Part shown: positions 16,031-24,659 of the stretch, one piece after another | How positions within the stretch are numbered: position 1 is the first letter of the stretch | Layout: every line of letters begins with the position of its first letter | Assembly (NCBI GenBank): GCA_039588915.1 | Contig: JBDGYV010000002.1 | Coordinates: 1-64,000, forward strand | Source of the DNA: CAMYLR01 sp039588915 | Lineage (GTDB): Bacteria > Gemmatimonadota > Gemmatimonadetes > JACCXV01 > JAHWKZ01 | Direction of reading: 5' to 3' | Length of the DNA: 64,000 nt | The notes under the pieces: model-generated | Told to the model about the DNA's origin: nothing | Databases searched by the model: none | The model's input: only the letters and a program-made list of their open reading frames with translations | Program-made: the position numbers and the translations under genes

Positions 16031-17440
16031 CTAGAGGTGGACGACCTCGCCGTGAACGTCCAGCGCGGCTTCCTTGATCGCCTCGGCCAGCGTGGGGTGG
16101 GCGTGAACGGTGAGTGCGATGTCTTCGGCACTGGCTCGGAAGGCCGCCGCGGTCACCACCTCGGCGATCAAGTCTCCGGCCCTAGGCCCGAGGATGTGAC
16201 AACCAAGCATCTGATCGGAATGAGCGTCGGCGACAATCTTCACGAACCCGGTGGTGTCATTCATGCTACGCGCCCGTCCGTTGGCTGAGAACGGGAAACG
16301 ACCCACCCGAACGTCGTGACCGGCGGCCAGGGCTTCCTCTTCCGATAGTCCAACGGTTGCGATCTCTGGGTGAGTGTAGACGACACCCGGTATCGGAAAG
16401 TAGTCCATCTCGCTGTCCTGCCCGGCGATCCGCTCGGCGACCACGACACCCTCTTCGGATCCCTTGTGGGCCAGCATCTTACCGCCGATGACGTCGCCCA
16501 CCGCGTAGATGTTTGGCACGCTGCTCTGAAAGTGTTGATCGACCTCGACAAATCCCTTGTCATCGGTGGCAACCCCAACGCGATCGAGGCTGAGCCCGTC
16601 GATCACCGGTCGCCGCCCGATCGCCACGAGCATCACGTCGGCGGACGCTGTCTCGCCCTCGTCACCGGATGACAGCTCGACCTCTACGCCCTGGTCGGTC
16701 ACGTTGGCAGAGGTGACGAGGGTCGAGGTGCGGATGTCGAGCCCCTGTTTGGTGAATACCTTGAACCCCTCTGCCGCGAGTTCGGCGTCCATCCCGGGGA
16801 GGATCGTATCGAGCGCTTCGACGATGGTCACTCGCGATCCAACCCGCTGGTACACCGAGCCCATTTCGAGCCCGATATACCCACCCCCGACGACGATCAT
16901 AGACGTGGGGATCTGCTCCATCGCCAGACCCTCGGTTGACGAGATGATCCGTTGGCCATCGAACGGTGCTCCAGGCAATGCGATCGGCGCTGAGCCGGTA
17001 GCGATCACGGTTGAGCTCGCGCGCACGCGGCGGGTCGAGTCTTGACCGACAACCTCGATCAGACCTGGCTCGACGAACTCACCCGCGCCTTCGACATGCT
17101 CGATACCGTTTTTTCGAAACAGGTAGGCGACGCCTTTCGAGCTGGCCGATACCACTCGCTTACGGTGCTTCTGCATCTTCGGCCAATCCACCGCCACGTC
17201 ACCAACGACGATCCCGACCTTGCCCGCACCCTCGCGGATCCAAGCCAGATGCTCGGTCGCATCGAGGAGCGCTTTGGACGGGATGCAGCCCACGTTGAGG
17301 CACGTGCCACCCAGTGCGTCGCGCTCGATGCAGGCCACGCTGAGTCCGAGCTGAGCGGCTCGGATCGCCGCCACGTAGCCCGCCGGGCCGGACCCGATGA
17401 TGGCTAGATCAACGCTGAGGTCGGCGGTCGAATCAGTCAC
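16031..17440 (-). CDS. lpdA: dihydrolipoyl dehydrogenase (E3)
   Basis: FAD enzyme reoxidising dihydrolipoamide on E2 with NAD. The N-terminal FAD motif (AIIGSGPAGYVAAIRAAQLG) is followed by the redox disulfide Cys47-Cys52 in GGTCLNVGCIPSK. The NAD-binding motif is VVGGGYIGLEMGSV and the C-terminal catalytic dyad appears as HAHPTLAEAI. A GTG at 17440 gives 469 residues, the usual size, 46 bases after the E2 gene. It is the last gene of the thiO-lipB-lipA-E1-E2-E3 operon. Confidence 0.95.
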   Translation of the reverse strand: MTDSTADLSVDLAIIGSGPAGYVAAIRAAQLGLSVACIERDALGGTCLNVGCIPSKALLDATEHLAWIREGAGKVGIVVGDVAVDWPKMQKHRKRVVSASSKGVAYLFRKNGIEHVEGAGEFVEPGLIEVVGQDSTRRVRASSTVIATGSAPIALPGAPFDGQRIISSTEGLAMEQIPTSMIVVGGGYIGLEMGSVYQRVGSRVTIVEALDTILPGMDAELAAEGFKVFTKQGLDIRTSTLVTSANVTDQGVEVELSSGDEGETASADVMLVAIGRRPVIDGLSLDRVGVATDDKGFVEVDQHFQSSVPNIYAVGDVIGGKMLAHKGSEEGVVVAERIAGQDSEMDYFPIPGVVYTHPEIATVGLSEEEALAAGHDVRVGRFPFSANGRARSMNDTTGFVKIVADAHSDQMLGCHILGPRAGDLIAEVVTAAAFRASAEDIALTVHAHPTLAEAIKEAALDVHGEVVHL

Positions 17441-17487
17441 TTGCCAGACGAGACGATTTGCTCGCGCGATATGTGGGTCTTGGGCAT
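17437..17487 (-). other. 16-codon mini-ORF linking the E2 and E3 genes
   Basis: An ATG at 17487 overlaps the E2 stop codon (TGATG). It opens a 16-codon frame whose own stop overlaps the lpdA GTG start (GTGA). This could let ribosomes pass from E2 to E3 without dissociating. It may be chance; no ribosome-binding site or conservation can be judged here. Confidence 0.3.
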
Positions 17488-18776
17488 CACGCCTCCAAGA
17501 GAAGTCGTTCCGGGTCCTCGAGCAGCACACAAACTCGTCTCAAGAACTGCACCGCCGGCGTCCCATCCACGAGTCGATGATCGTACGACAAGCCAAACCA
17601 CATCATCGGCCGAATCACCACCTTGCCATCGACCGCTGTTGGTCGCTCTTGGATCTTGTGGATGCCTAGCACCGCCGATTCGGGCTGGCTTATGATCGGC
17701 GTAGACAGCAGCGCCCCAAATCCGCCGGCGTTCGAGAGCGTAAACGTGGCGCCCTGGATATCACTCATCTCGAGCTTTCGTTCGCGCGCTCGTGTAGCCA
17801 AGTCGTCGATCGCCCCGGCGATCTCGACGACCGATTGCCGGTCAGCGTGTTTGACGACCGGGACGACGAGACCGGGTTCGGTATGGACGGCAACGCCGAT
17901 GTGGTAGTAACGGTGATAAACGATGTCCTGGCCATCGATCGAGCCATTCACCTGAGGGAACTCCTTGAGCGCTGCGATCGCGGCCTTCATGATGAATGGC
18001 ATATACGTCAGTTTGAAACCGTGCTCGGTCGCGAAGGCCTCCTTGATCCGAGCTCTCAGCTCGACCAACGCTCCAAAGTCGCACTCGTCGACGGTCGTGA
18101 CATGAGCCGCGGTGTGCTTTGACTCTGCCATTCGGTGCGCAATCGTCTTTCGTATCGGCGTCATCGGCACACGCTCGATCGGCTCATCGGCGGCGTAGTC
18201 GCGAGCGGGAGAGGGCGTCGATGCGGGCACTGTAGCGGGCGCTGCCGGCGCCACGGAAGCAGCAGCACCTGACGCTACGTACGCCAACACATCGTCCTTC
18301 GTCACCCGACCCCCGCGGCCACTTCCAGCGATCTGGCTCAAATCGAGCTTGTGCTCCACAGCGAGCTTGCGGACGGCGGGCGACGTCTTTGCGCCTTGGG
18401 GGAGAACCGCCTCGGTAGCGGCCGGCGGCGGCGGCTCTCGTGGTGCAACCGGCTCCGGCGCGGCAGCGCTCTCCTCTTGCTGGTCAGGGGCTGCCGGCGC
18501 GCTCGGACCCGAGGCTGCGACCTCGGTCGCATCCTCGCCTTCCACGGCGATCAAGCCCAACACCGAGCCTACCTCTACGACCTCGCCTTGGCCCCGATCG
18601 ATACGGGCCAACGTGCCACCCCGGAACGCCGTCACCTCGACGTTGATCTTGTCGGTCTCGAGCTCGACCACCGCTTCGTCAACCGCGACCGGGTCACCGA
18701 CGTTCTTGAGCCACTGCCCCACAATCGCCTCGGGTACGCTCTGGCCGAGTGAGGGGACCGTGATCTCTAGCGGCAT
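17487..18776 (-). CDS. 2-oxoacid dehydrogenase E2, lipoamide acyltransferase
   Basis: Core acyltransferase of the complex, 429 residues. One lipoyl domain (1-78) carries Lys43 in ELETDKINVEV. A Pro/Ala linker leads to the peripheral-subunit-binding domain (about 125-165, SPAVRKLAVEHKLDLSQIAG). After a second linker comes the catalytic domain, with the active-site His near residue 400 in SYDHRLVDG. The ATG is 10 bases after the E1beta stop. Sequence does not tell pyruvate from branched-chain specificity, so no pdhC or bkdC symbol is given. Confidence 0.93.
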   Translation of the reverse strand: MPLEITVPSLGQSVPEAIVGQWLKNVGDPVAVDEAVVELETDKINVEVTAFRGGTLARIDRGQGEVVEVGSVLGLIAVEGEDATEVAASGPSAPAAPDQQEESAAAPEPVAPREPPPPAATEAVLPQGAKTSPAVRKLAVEHKLDLSQIAGSGRGGRVTKDDVLAYVASGAAASVAPAAPATVPASTPSPARDYAADEPIERVPMTPIRKTIAHRMAESKHTAAHVTTVDECDFGALVELRARIKEAFATEHGFKLTYMPFIMKAAIAALKEFPQVNGSIDGQDIVYHRYYHIGVAVHTEPGLVVPVVKHADRQSVVEIAGAIDDLATRARERKLEMSDIQGATFTLSNAGGFGALLSTPIISQPESAVLGIHKIQERPTAVDGKVVIRPMMWFGLSYDHRLVDGTPAVQFLRRVCVLLEDPERLLLEA

Positions 18777-18786
18777 CGTGTGGCCT

Positions 18787-19770
18787 CTATGTCTCGACCG
18801 CGGTCTTGAGCGCCGCGGCGATCTGCGCCGTTGACGGCATGTAGTGCTCTTCCATCGTGCGGGCCGCCGGAAACGACGTGTTGTAACCCGCCACGCGGGT
18901 GATCGGCGCGTCGAGTTCCCAGAAACACTCCTCGGCCAGTATGGCGGCGATCTCCCCACCGATTCCACCCACCTTCGGAGCCTCATGCACGATTACGGCC
19001 TTGCCGGTCTTGGCTATCGACTCGATCACGGTCGACTTATCGAGGGGAAGCAACGTCTTCAGATCGATCACTTCGACCTCGATCCCCTCCTCGGCCAACT
19101 GATCGGCGGCCTCAAGACACAACTGGTAGGTGTAGCCAAATGAGATCGCAGTTACATGTGAACCAGCCCGAGCGACCTCGGCCTTGCCGATCGGGGTCAG
19201 CGTCTCATCTCCATCCGGCAGGTCGTGCTTCAGCGATCGATAAAGCTTCTTGTGCTCCCAATAAAGCACCGGATCCTGGCTGCGGATCGCCGAGCGGAGC
19301 AGGCCAGCCGCGTCACGCACCGAGCCAGGCGCAACCATCACCAGCCCGGGTGTGTTCATGAACCACGCCTCATTCGACTGCGAGTGGAAAACGCCACCGC
19401 CGACACCGCCACCATATGGGCAGCGAAGGGTAATCGGCATCTCGAACGCACCCTGCGTGCGCCAGTGGTAACGAGCCACCTGTTGGACGATCTGGTCGAA
19501 CGCTGGGCTGATGAAATCTGCGAACTGGATCTCCGGTAGCGGTCGGCAACCCACCATCGCAGCCCCGACGGTCATCCCTGCGATCAGCGATTCCGAGATC
19601 GGGCTGTCGATAATCCGATCGGGGCCAAACTCTTCCAGCAACCCTCTCGTGGCCTTGAAGACTCCGCCGTAGATCCCGGTGTCCTCGCCGATCAGGAACG
19701 TCGTCTCGTCGCGTGTCATCTCTTCGTGCAGAGTTCGGTTGATAGCATCGATGTAGGTGATCTCAGCCAT
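18787..19770 (-). CDS. 2-oxoacid dehydrogenase E1 component, beta subunit
   Basis: Transketolase-fold partner of E1alpha. The 327 residues contain FLIGEDTGIYGGVFKATRGL, the conserved ISESLIAGMTVGAAM and QFADFISPAFDQIV, and the C-terminal domain with GKAVIVHEAP. The ATG at 19770 overlaps the E1alpha stop by 8 bases; an upstream extension in the same frame falls inside E1alpha and is not coding. It forms the alpha2-beta2 thiamine-diphosphate enzyme with the preceding gene. Confidence 0.94.
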   Translation of the reverse strand: MAEITYIDAINRTLHEEMTRDETTFLIGEDTGIYGGVFKATRGLLEEFGPDRIIDSPISESLIAGMTVGAAMVGCRPLPEIQFADFISPAFDQIVQQVARYHWRTQGAFEMPITLRCPYGGGVGGGVFHSQSNEAWFMNTPGLVMVAPGSVRDAAGLLRSAIRSQDPVLYWEHKKLYRSLKHDLPDGDETLTPIGKAEVARAGSHVTAISFGYTYQLCLEAADQLAEEGIEVEVIDLKTLLPLDKSTVIESIAKTGKAVIVHEAPKVGGIGGEIAAILAEECFWELDAPITRVAGYNTSFPAARTMEEHYMPSTAQIAAALKTAVET

Positions 19771-20839
19771 TGGCACCGCCGGGACTTCGGTCACCAAACT
19801 CAAAGCCGGGATAGGCCTCGGCGTAGACGTGGCTCTGGTACGCGTCCGGGGCCGGGCGCGGGCTGTTCTCGGCGAAATCGACCGCATCCTCGATCTCGGC
19901 CTCGATTCGCATGCGCACCTTGGCCAGAGCGTCGTCGTCCAGGACCTTTTGCTCGCGGAGGTATTGCTCGTACCGCGGTATGGGGTCGCGCTCCATCCAG
20001 TGCGTGACCTCGTCGTCGGAACGGTAATCCGCCGGATCGATATCGGAGTGACCGTGCCAACGGTATGTCTTCATCTCGATCAGCGTCGGACCTGCCCCGC
20101 TGCGAGCACGCATCAACGCCTCGCGCGTCGTGTTCCAGGTTTCAACAACATCGTTCCCATCGATCGACACGCCTGGGAAACCGTAAGCGTCGGCGCGGTG
20201 ACTCAGATCCGTGAGTGCAGTGGTCAGCGCCACCGGCAGCGACTCCGCCCAGAGATTGTTCTGGACGACATAGACGATCGGGAGCCGGTGGACACCGGCG
20301 AAGTTGCACGCTTCGTGGAAGTCGCCGTGGGCAGTAGCCCCATCGCCGCAGAACGCCACCGCTACGTTGTCCTTCTTGAGCATCTTGTAGCCGAACGCGG
20401 CGCCGGTAGCAGCGATCCAGTTCATGACAATTGATGTCGACGGGTTCATCACCCAGAACTCTGGATGCCAATAGTGGCACGCCGTGTAACGACCGCCGTC
20501 CGGCGAATCGACGCGGTTGTAGACTTGGGCGGTGAGGTACTTGAGCGGCACTCCCTTGCCGGTCGAGGCCCCCAGGTCACGATGCGACGGCCCGACAAAA
20601 TCTTGCTTATCGAGCTGGTAGGCGATTACCACATCGCAAGCTTCCTGCCCGATCTGAGAGTAGAACGTGCCCTCGAAGCGTCCCTGGCGAAACAGCTTTC
20701 GCATGCGGGCGTCGAATTCGCGCGTCTTCAACAGACGCTCGAACAACTGGAGCTTCCGCTCGTCGGTGCAACCCTCCATCTCGCCGGTCAGGCGATACTT
20801 GGCGGGAAAGGAGAACTGGGTTTCCTGTTCTTCGGCCAT
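19763..20839 (-). CDS. 2-oxoacid dehydrogenase E1 component, alpha subunit
   Basis: Thiamine-diphosphate decarboxylase subunit, 358 residues. The TPP motif starts GDG in AFCGDGATAHGDFHEACNFA and ends with the asparagines of VVQNNLWAES. The phosphorylation-loop region (YRWHGHSDIDPADYRSDDEV) is typical of the family. It could serve pyruvate or branched-chain 2-oxoacids. It lies 16 bases after lipA, whose product makes the E2 lipoyl cofactor. Confidence 0.93.
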   Translation of the reverse strand: MAEEQETQFSFPAKYRLTGEMEGCTDERKLQLFERLLKTREFDARMRKLFRQGRFEGTFYSQIGQEACDVVIAYQLDKQDFVGPSHRDLGASTGKGVPLKYLTAQVYNRVDSPDGGRYTACHYWHPEFWVMNPSTSIVMNWIAATGAAFGYKMLKKDNVAVAFCGDGATAHGDFHEACNFAGVHRLPIVYVVQNNLWAESLPVALTTALTDLSHRADAYGFPGVSIDGNDVVETWNTTREALMRARSGAGPTLIEMKTYRWHGHSDIDPADYRSDDEVTHWMERDPIPRYEQYLREQKVLDDDALAKVRMRIEAEIEDAVDFAENSPRPAPDAYQSHVYAEAYPGFEFGDRSPGGANG

Positions 20840-20855
20840 CAGGATGTTGTGGCGT

Positions 20856-21767
20856 CTAGCCCGTCTCTGCGAGGTTTGTCAAACCGCTCGCCAAGCGACT
20901 TCTCAATAGTTGGCGGTCGGCGCGATAAGAGCTTCTGACGAGCGGACCGGCTTCGACGTGGGCGAACCCCATCGCTTCTCCTTGCTGAGCGAGCTCCCGA
21001 AACTCGTCGGGATGCACAAACCGGTGAACCGGCAGGTGCCACTCGGACGGGCGCAAGTACTGACCGATCGTCAAGATGTCAACGCTGCGCTCAACCAAGT
21101 CGCGCATCACCGTCAGTACCTCGGATGTCTGCTCCCCCAACCCGAGCATCATGCCGGTTTTTGTAACCGCCCACGGTGCCCACGCGTGTGCGCGCTCCAG
21201 TAGTTCGAGCGAGGTCTCGTACACACCCCCGCCGCGCGCTTGCCGATAGAGCCGCGGCACGGTTTCGATATTGTGGTTGAGCACTTCCGGTCGAGCATCG
21301 AGCACGGTTCCGAGTGCTGACGGGTTCCCCTGAAAGTCCGGCACCAACGTTTCGACAACCGTTCCTGGCGATCGCTCACGAATCCGGCGGATACAATCAC
21401 CAAAAACTCCTGCTCCGCCGTCTGCGAGATCGTCACGGTCGACCGAGGTGATTACCACGTACGACAATCCCATCCGCACAACGGCATCCGCCAGTCGATT
21501 TGGCTCCTCGAGATCGAGCTCGGTTGGCATCCCCTTGTTGACGGCGCAGTAGCGGCACCCACGCGTGCAGGTGTCGCCGAGGATCATGAACGTGGCCGTC
21601 CCGTGGCCCCAACACTCACCGATGTTCGGACAGTGCGCTTCTTCGCAAACGGTGTGCAGGCCCTGCTCACGCACGACCTGCTTGACGCCCACGTAGTGTG
21701 GGCCTCCCCCAGCCCGGATCTTGAGCCAGTCGGGTCGCCGTTGCCGAACCGCAGCGCTACGCGTCAT
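20856..21767 (-). CDS. lipA: lipoyl synthase
   Basis: Radical-SAM enzyme inserting two sulfurs into octanoyl-E2. The auxiliary cluster cysteines are 41, 46 and 52 (CEEAHCPNIGEC), and the radical-SAM cluster cysteines are 67, 71 and 74 (CTRGCRYC). The 303 residues match the family. The ATG at 21767 overlaps the lipB gene end by 11 bases. Its product acts on the E2 encoded two genes downstream. Confidence 0.97.
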   Translation of the reverse strand: MTRSAAVRQRRPDWLKIRAGGGPHYVGVKQVVREQGLHTVCEEAHCPNIGECWGHGTATFMILGDTCTRGCRYCAVNKGMPTELDLEEPNRLADAVVRMGLSYVVITSVDRDDLADGGAGVFGDCIRRIRERSPGTVVETLVPDFQGNPSALGTVLDARPEVLNHNIETVPRLYRQARGGGVYETSLELLERAHAWAPWAVTKTGMMLGLGEQTSEVLTVMRDLVERSVDILTIGQYLRPSEWHLPVHRFVHPDEFRELAQQGEAMGFAHVEAGPLVRSSYRADRQLLRSRLASGLTNLAETG

Positions 21768-22434
21768 TTTGGGCCCCGAACACTCTAGAGAACGAACGCG
21801 CGAGGGCATCCTCGACGACGTCACGATCGATGTCGCGTCCAAGCAGTTTTTTCATCGACGTGACTCGCTTGTCGGTGATCCCGCACGGGACGATCAAGTC
21901 GAAGTACGACAAATCAGTGTCGACGTTGAGCGCGAACCCGTGGTGGGTAATCCATCTCGATACTCGAACCCCGATGGCCGCCAGCTTAGCGTCTCCCACC
22001 CAAACACCAGTCAGGCCCGGGACGCGACCGGCATCGATCCCAAACTCCGCCACCGCGCGCACGATTACCTCCTCGATGTCTCTCAGGTAACGGTGTAGGT
22101 CACGCTTCCGTTGCGTCAGGTCGACGATGGCGTACCCCACGACCTGACCAGGACCATGAAACGTCACGTCGCCACCACGATCGGTCTCGACGAACTCGAC
22201 CCCGCGGCCCGACAGCTCGCGCAGCGACCCAACCAGATGCTCAGGTCGACCTCCGCGGCCCATTGTGATGACAGGTGGATGGGACAGCAGCACAAGCGTG
22301 TCCGAGATCCGCCCCTGGCGCCGTGCGGCCAGCAATTGGCGCTGGAGCGCCCAAGCCTGTCGGTACCCCACCCGACCCAACCGGTGAACCTGGACCGCGG
22401 CGTGGAGTGATCCCGACAGAACGGATTCGGCCAT
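21757..22434 (-). CDS. lipB: octanoyl-[ACP]:protein N-octanoyltransferase
   Basis: Transfers octanoate from acyl carrier protein to E2 and GcvH lipoyl domains. It has the conserved RGGDVTFHGPGQVVGYAI, GVWVGDAKLAAIG and the catalytic cysteine in LIVPCGI with the partner lysine in GDAK. The ATG at 22434 gives 225 residues, the family size. An upstream in-frame start would add about 29 residues without family features. It follows thiO and precedes lipA in one operon. Confidence 0.95.
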   Translation of the reverse strand: MAESVLSGSLHAAVQVHRLGRVGYRQAWALQRQLLAARRQGRISDTLVLLSHPPVITMGRGGRPEHLVGSLRELSGRGVEFVETDRGGDVTFHGPGQVVGYAIVDLTQRKRDLHRYLRDIEEVIVRAVAEFGIDAGRVPGLTGVWVGDAKLAAIGVRVSRWITHHGFALNVDTDLSYFDLIVPCGITDKRVTSMKKLLGRDIDRDVVEDALARSFSRVFGAQNDA

Positions 22435-22525
22435 CGAGGCCGGCCGATGGGCGGTGGTTGTCGCGTGCGCGTCGATGACGTCCAAGGTATTGCGGCCGCC
22501 ATCGACCACGCAACGACCCACCGGC

Positions 22526-22547
22526 GTTAGTACGACTACGTACTAAC
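22526..22547 (-). repeat. 9-bp inverted repeat at the thiO stop codon
   Basis: GTTAGTACG and CGTACTAAC flank a 4-base loop, so the transcript can form a compact hairpin just where thiO ends (stop at 22543-22545). No U-tract follows, so it is not a standard terminator. It could be an mRNA processing or attenuation site, or an operator for lipB. Confidence 0.45.
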
Positions 22548-23733
22548 CGCCCTCGACGCCTTGAAGAGGGTCAGGACAGCGGTCCGGCGCAAACGGTGCC
22601 AGATCGACTGGTGGCTCTAGGCCGATCGCTAGCGCGGCCACCGCTTCGGCAGTGATCGGGGCTAGGAGGATGCCGTTGCGGTAGTGACCGGTGGCGTAAA
22701 CCAGCCCATCGATGGCCGGGTCGGGACCCACGATTGGGAGCGCGTCGGGTGTACCCGGTCGGATCCCCGCCCAGACGCGCAGCCGATCCGCACGTTTCAG
22801 CACAGGAACGTACTCGGCGGCGGCGGCCACCAGCCCCTCAATGGCGGCCTCGTCTACGGTCACGTCGAACCCAGCCCGTTCGACCGTGGCACCGATCAGC
22901 ACCCCGCTATCGCCACGCGGCACGCAGTAAGCTCCGGGTCCCCCCACGGTATGCGTCAAGCCCGCCATCCGCCCATCCACCGCCACCATTTGACCTTTGA
23001 CCGGCAACACGTCCAACCGCCGTGGGAGCCCCTCGACGCTTCCGCTCCATGCCCCTGCAGCGACGACCACCAGGTTCGCCGCCTGATAGTCGGTGGCACC
23101 GCCCAATCGCTCCGTTCGAACGCCTGTCACCCGATCGGCTGCGGTGTCAACCCCAACCACCCGGCAGTTCATCTCAAGTCGCACCTGAGGCTCGGCCGCG
23201 ACGGCCCGAGCGGCCGCACCGGCCAGCGCCACGGCGTCGACCTGGTGGTCATCGGGTAGCAACAACCCGCCCTCGATGCCGGCGGCCAACGACGGCTCCA
23301 ACCGACGGGCGTCGTCACGGTCGACGAACTCGGCAGCCAGTCCGCGGGCAGCGTGGACGGCGGCCGCGGTTGCCAGCGCCTCTGCGCGCGTCGTTTCGGT
23401 CGCAACGACAAGCGTGCCCCGGGCTCGGTACTCGATCTCCAATCCCGTTTCGCGACTGAGCGAATCGACCAAGCTCGGGTACCGATTCCGCCCCGCGAGG
23501 CAGAAGGTGAGCATCGCCTCGGCTCGGGCCGAACTCTCGGCTAGCAGCCCCTCGGCAGCCTCCATCTGGGGTGAGAGCATCCCGGCCGCGGCCGTCGACG
23601 CGCGGCGACCCAGCTCGGGATCGCGCTCGATCAGCGCCACACCCAGCCCCGCAGCCGCCAGCGCCCGTGCCACGAGACACCCCACCAGCCCTCCACCCAC
23701 GACGACAGCGTCAACCGCACCCCGGTAGACCAT
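22543..23733 (-). CDS. thiO: FAD-dependent amino-acid oxidase, ThiO-like
   Basis: A 396-residue DAO-family flavoprotein. It starts with the FAD motif VVVGGGLVGCLVARALAAAG and has the ThiO-like STAAAGMLSPQMEAAE and the C-terminal RVWAGIRPGTPDALPIVGPD. ThiO oxidises glycine to the imine needed for the thiazole ring of thiamine. The ATG at 23733 starts directly at the FAD fold. thiD is far away (55010), and no thiG or thiS is adjacent, so a different amine substrate remains possible. Confidence 0.75.
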   Translation of the reverse strand: MVYRGAVDAVVVGGGLVGCLVARALAAAGLGVALIERDPELGRRASTAAAGMLSPQMEAAEGLLAESSARAEAMLTFCLAGRNRYPSLVDSLSRETGLEIEYRARGTLVVATETTRAEALATAAAVHAARGLAAEFVDRDDARRLEPSLAAGIEGGLLLPDDHQVDAVALAGAAARAVAAEPQVRLEMNCRVVGVDTAADRVTGVRTERLGGATDYQAANLVVVAAGAWSGSVEGLPRRLDVLPVKGQMVAVDGRMAGLTHTVGGPGAYCVPRGDSGVLIGATVERAGFDVTVDEAAIEGLVAAAAEYVPVLKRADRLRVWAGIRPGTPDALPIVGPDPAIDGLVYATGHYRNGILLAPITAEAVAALAIGLEPPVDLAPFAPDRCPDPLQGVEGG

Positions 23734-23766
23734 TACAGGACCGATCCTTAGTTTGGTTAGTCTGCC

Positions 23767-24654
23767 ATGAAGATCATCGCGAACCCGCGCGCCGGGCACG
23801 GGAAAGGCGACAAGAACGTAGCGCAGCTCGCGTGCATAATCCGGCGCCGCGGCCTTGATTGCAGACCTGTCCTTACCGAATACCCCGGCCATGCCACCGA
23901 GCTGGCCCGACATGCAGCGGAGGCGGCCGAACCGCGCTTGGCAGTTATGGGGGGCGACGGAACGGTTGGCGAGGTCGTAGAGGGGCTGGTGGGCTCCGAC
24001 ACTGAGTTGGCGGTCGTCTCGGTGGGCACCGGCAATGACGTTGCCCGGAGCCTCGGCTTACCGCTCAACGACATCGAGGCTGGCCTCGACTTAGCGATCA
24101 GTGGATCCGTGAGGGCGATCGATGTCGGCCGCGAACGCGATCGTCACTTCATCTCGGTGCTCGGTCTTGGGTTTCCGACGATCGTTGCCGACGCAGCCAA
24201 CCGCGCCCGTTGGCTCAAGGGACCGCCGGCTTTTTTTGTTTCCGTCTACAAGGGTCTGTACCGCTTGCGTCCGGTGCGCCTCGTGATCGAGCTCGATGAT
24301 CGAACCTTGGAGATGGAGTCGGTCGCGGTCATGATTCAAAACACCCCTTACACCGGTGGCGGGCTCCACATGGCCCCGGGCGCGCAGATCGACGACGGGT
24401 TGTTGGACGTGGTCGTGGTCGACGATATCGGCCGGCTCAACCTGATGCTCAACTTCCCGAAGGCTTATCGCGGGAAACATCTTGACCATCCGAGCTTTAC
24501 GCTTCACCAGTCGCAGACTGTGCGCATAACGTCACCGGAGCCGATGCCGAAGATGTTCGATGGCGACCTGATCGGCACCTCACCGCTCGAGGCTTCGGTC
24601 GTGCCGCGATCGCTCAAGGTCGTTGTGGACTCTTCGTCGGCAAACGGGAGCTGA
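23767..24654 (+). CDS. diacylglycerol/lipid kinase family protein
   Basis: A 295-residue member of the DagK/YegS/sphingosine-kinase fold. GGDGT (residues 62-66) is the nucleotide-binding motif. The N-terminal IIANPRAGHGKG and the middle VSVGTGNDVARSLGLP are conserved. Its substrate is likely diacylglycerol or a related lipid alcohol. Only 33 bases separate its ATG from the divergent thiO. It precedes the megaenzyme gene by 5 bases, which places it in the same lipid operon. If the operon makes ether lipids, this kinase might phosphorylate an alkyl or diradyl glycerol. Confidence 0.9.
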   Translation: MKIIANPRAGHGKGDKNVAQLACIIRRRGLDCRPVLTEYPGHATELARHAAEAAEPRLAVMGGDGTVGEVVEGLVGSDTELAVVSVGTGNDVARSLGLPLNDIEAGLDLAISGSVRAIDVGRERDRHFISVLGLGFPTIVADAANRARWLKGPPAFFVSVYKGLYRLRPVRLVIELDDRTLEMESVAVMIQNTPYTGGGLHMAPGAQIDDGLLDVVVVDDIGRLNLMLNFPKAYRGKHLDHPSFTLHQSQTVRITSPEPMPKMFDGDLIGTSPLEASVVPRSLKVVVDSSSANGS

Positions 24655-24659
24655 CCCGG

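Noticed and set aside
16015..16035. 7-bp hairpin between the transporter fusion and lpdA as a bidirectional terminator
   Set aside because: It consists of the two convergent stop codons with CTAGCA/TGCTAG around them, lacks T-tracts and is short. The 48412-48425 junction shows the same trivial symmetry.
23734..23766. The 33-base thiO/kinase divergence as a bidirectional promoter
   Set aside because: It is too short for two promoters and no -35/-10 pair is convincing; the promoters probably lie inside the neighbouring genes.
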